Shown: one piece after another, positions 5,306 to 5,917 of the stretch | Numbering within the stretch: position 1 is the stretch's first letter | Layout of the letters: each line of letters opens with the position of its first letter | Source: CAYMUC01 sp964393535 | Lineage (GTDB): Bacteria; Actinomycetota; Acidimicrobiia; Acidimicrobiales; Ilumatobacteraceae | Direction: 5' to 3' | DNA: 5,917 bases | Assembly (NCBI GenBank): GCA_964393535.1 | Contig: CAYMUC010000147.1 | Coordinates: 1 to 5,917 of the forward strand | The notes under the pieces: model-generated | What the model saw: only the letters and a program-made list of their open reading frames with translations | What the model was told of the DNA's origin: nothing | Databases searched by the model: none | Made by a program: the position numbers and the translations under genes

Positions 5306-5917
5306 TGTCGATCGATCCGAAGACGTGGACCGCCAAGTGCCAGGAGGCCATGACCGCGGCCCTCGAGTCCGCCAAGGCCAAGTCCAACCCCGAGATCACC
5401 CCTGATCACGCCCTGGCTGCGCTTACCCGGCAGGACGGCACCATCGTGCCAGCCATGCTGACGCACGTGGGCAAGCAAGTGCTGCAGGTTCGCAATGCTG
5501 CCGATGAAGCCGTCGGAAAACTTCCGAGTGCGTATGGCGGGGCTGAGCCCCGACTCAGCCGCGACATGAGTCAGGCACTGTCGGCTGCCGACCAGGTGCG
5601 CAAGGACCTGCGCGACGACTTCTTGTCGGTGGAGCACCTGCTGTTGGCCTTGCATCAGAAGCTGGGTGTCACCTCAGAACAGTTGCTGAACGCGCTGCGA
5701 GCTGTACGGGGTAGCCACAGGGTCACCAGCCAGAATCCCGAAGACACGTTCCAAGCGCTCGAGAAGTACGGCCAGGACCTCACGGCTCGGGCCCGCGACG
5801 GCAAGATCGACCCGGTCATCGGACGCGATGAAGAGATCCGCCGCGTCATCCAGGTGCTGTCGCGGCGCACCAAGAACAACCCGGTGCTCATCGGCGAACC
5901 CGGCGTGGGCAAGACCG
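5305..5917 (+). CDS. clpB: ClpB disaggregase (5' part)
   Basis: First 204 residues of the AAA+ protein-disaggregating ATPase, cut by the window end. The Clp N domain contains its two repeats (ITPDHALAAL at 31-40 and FLSVEHLLLALH at 106-117). The linker and start of NBD1 follow: ALEKYGQDLTARARDGKIDP (151-170), VIGRDEEIRRVIQVLSRRTKNN and then Walker A GEPGVGKT (197-204), the last complete residues visible. Conserved spacing, the KYGxDLT motif and N-domain similarity identify ClpB rather than ClpA or ClpC. It works as a cytoplasmic hexamer, pulling proteins out of aggregates handed over by DnaK/DnaJ/GrpE, two of which are encoded in this window. Expression is probably repressed by HspR through the HAIR-like site 39 bases upstream, with a leaderless transcript. 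ATG 5305 matches the usual N-terminus and follows the -10 box at leaderless spacing. Confidence 0.95.
   Translation, partial: MSIDPKTWTAKCQEAMTAALESAKAKSNPEITPDHALAALTRQDGTIVPAMLTHVGKQVLQVRNAADEAVGKLPSAYGGAEPRLSRDMSQALSAADQVRKDLRDDFLSVEHLLLALHQKLGVTSEQLLNALRAVRGSHRVTSQNPEDTFQALEKYGQDLTARARDGKIDPVIGRDEEIRRVIQVLSRRTKNNPVLIGEPGVGKT

Overview
The window comes from a high-GC actinobacterium. The main evidence is gene order: the end of grpE, then dnaJ, then an HspR-type MerR repressor, with a clpB about 3.3 kb further on that carries an HspR-type (HAIR) operator in front of it. This arrangement is typical of Actinomycetota. Protein style and GC content would fit a lineage such as Acidimicrobiia, but that finer placement is inference. 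The window is densely coded, with small overlaps between neighbours, and has no rRNA, tRNA, IS element, CRISPR array or phage gene that I can see.

Layout. 1-480 is the 3' part of grpE. 480-1589 is a full dnaJ whose ATG shares one base with the grpE stop. 1616-2008 is hspR. A hairpin follows at 2012-2036. On the minus strand, 2041-2238 is a short ORF whose C-terminal half looks like a VapB antitoxin tail; no toxin gene lies beside it. 2220-3134 encodes a DUF3445 / heme-dependent oxidative N-demethylase alpha-like protein. 3177-3683 encodes a His-rich, glycine-zipper membrane protein with a YflT-like stress domain; its stop overlaps the GTG start of a ZIP metal transporter (3680-4408). The transporter converges with, and overlaps by 11 bases, a minus-strand Cof-type HAD phosphatase (4398-5195). 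Divergent from the HAD gene, across a 109-base regulatory region, is the 5' part of clpB (5305 onward, cut at the Walker A motif).

How they fit together. GrpE and DnaJ are the nucleotide-exchange factor and J-domain co-chaperone of DnaK (dnaK is presumably just upstream, outside the window). ClpB is the disaggregase that works with DnaK/DnaJ/GrpE. HspR is expected to repress its own chaperone operon and clpB through HAIR sites. A near-consensus HAIR lies at 5245-5265, and the clpB promoter appears to direct a leaderless transcript starting at the ATG. Between these two heat-shock blocks sits a set of accessory genes: a probable heme oxidoreductase, a stress protein/ZIP pair and the HAD phosphatase. 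Nothing in the window is clearly a wholly new system. The points most worth following are the clpB HAIR/leaderless promoter, the orphan VapB-like tail and the coupled His-rich protein/ZIP pair.
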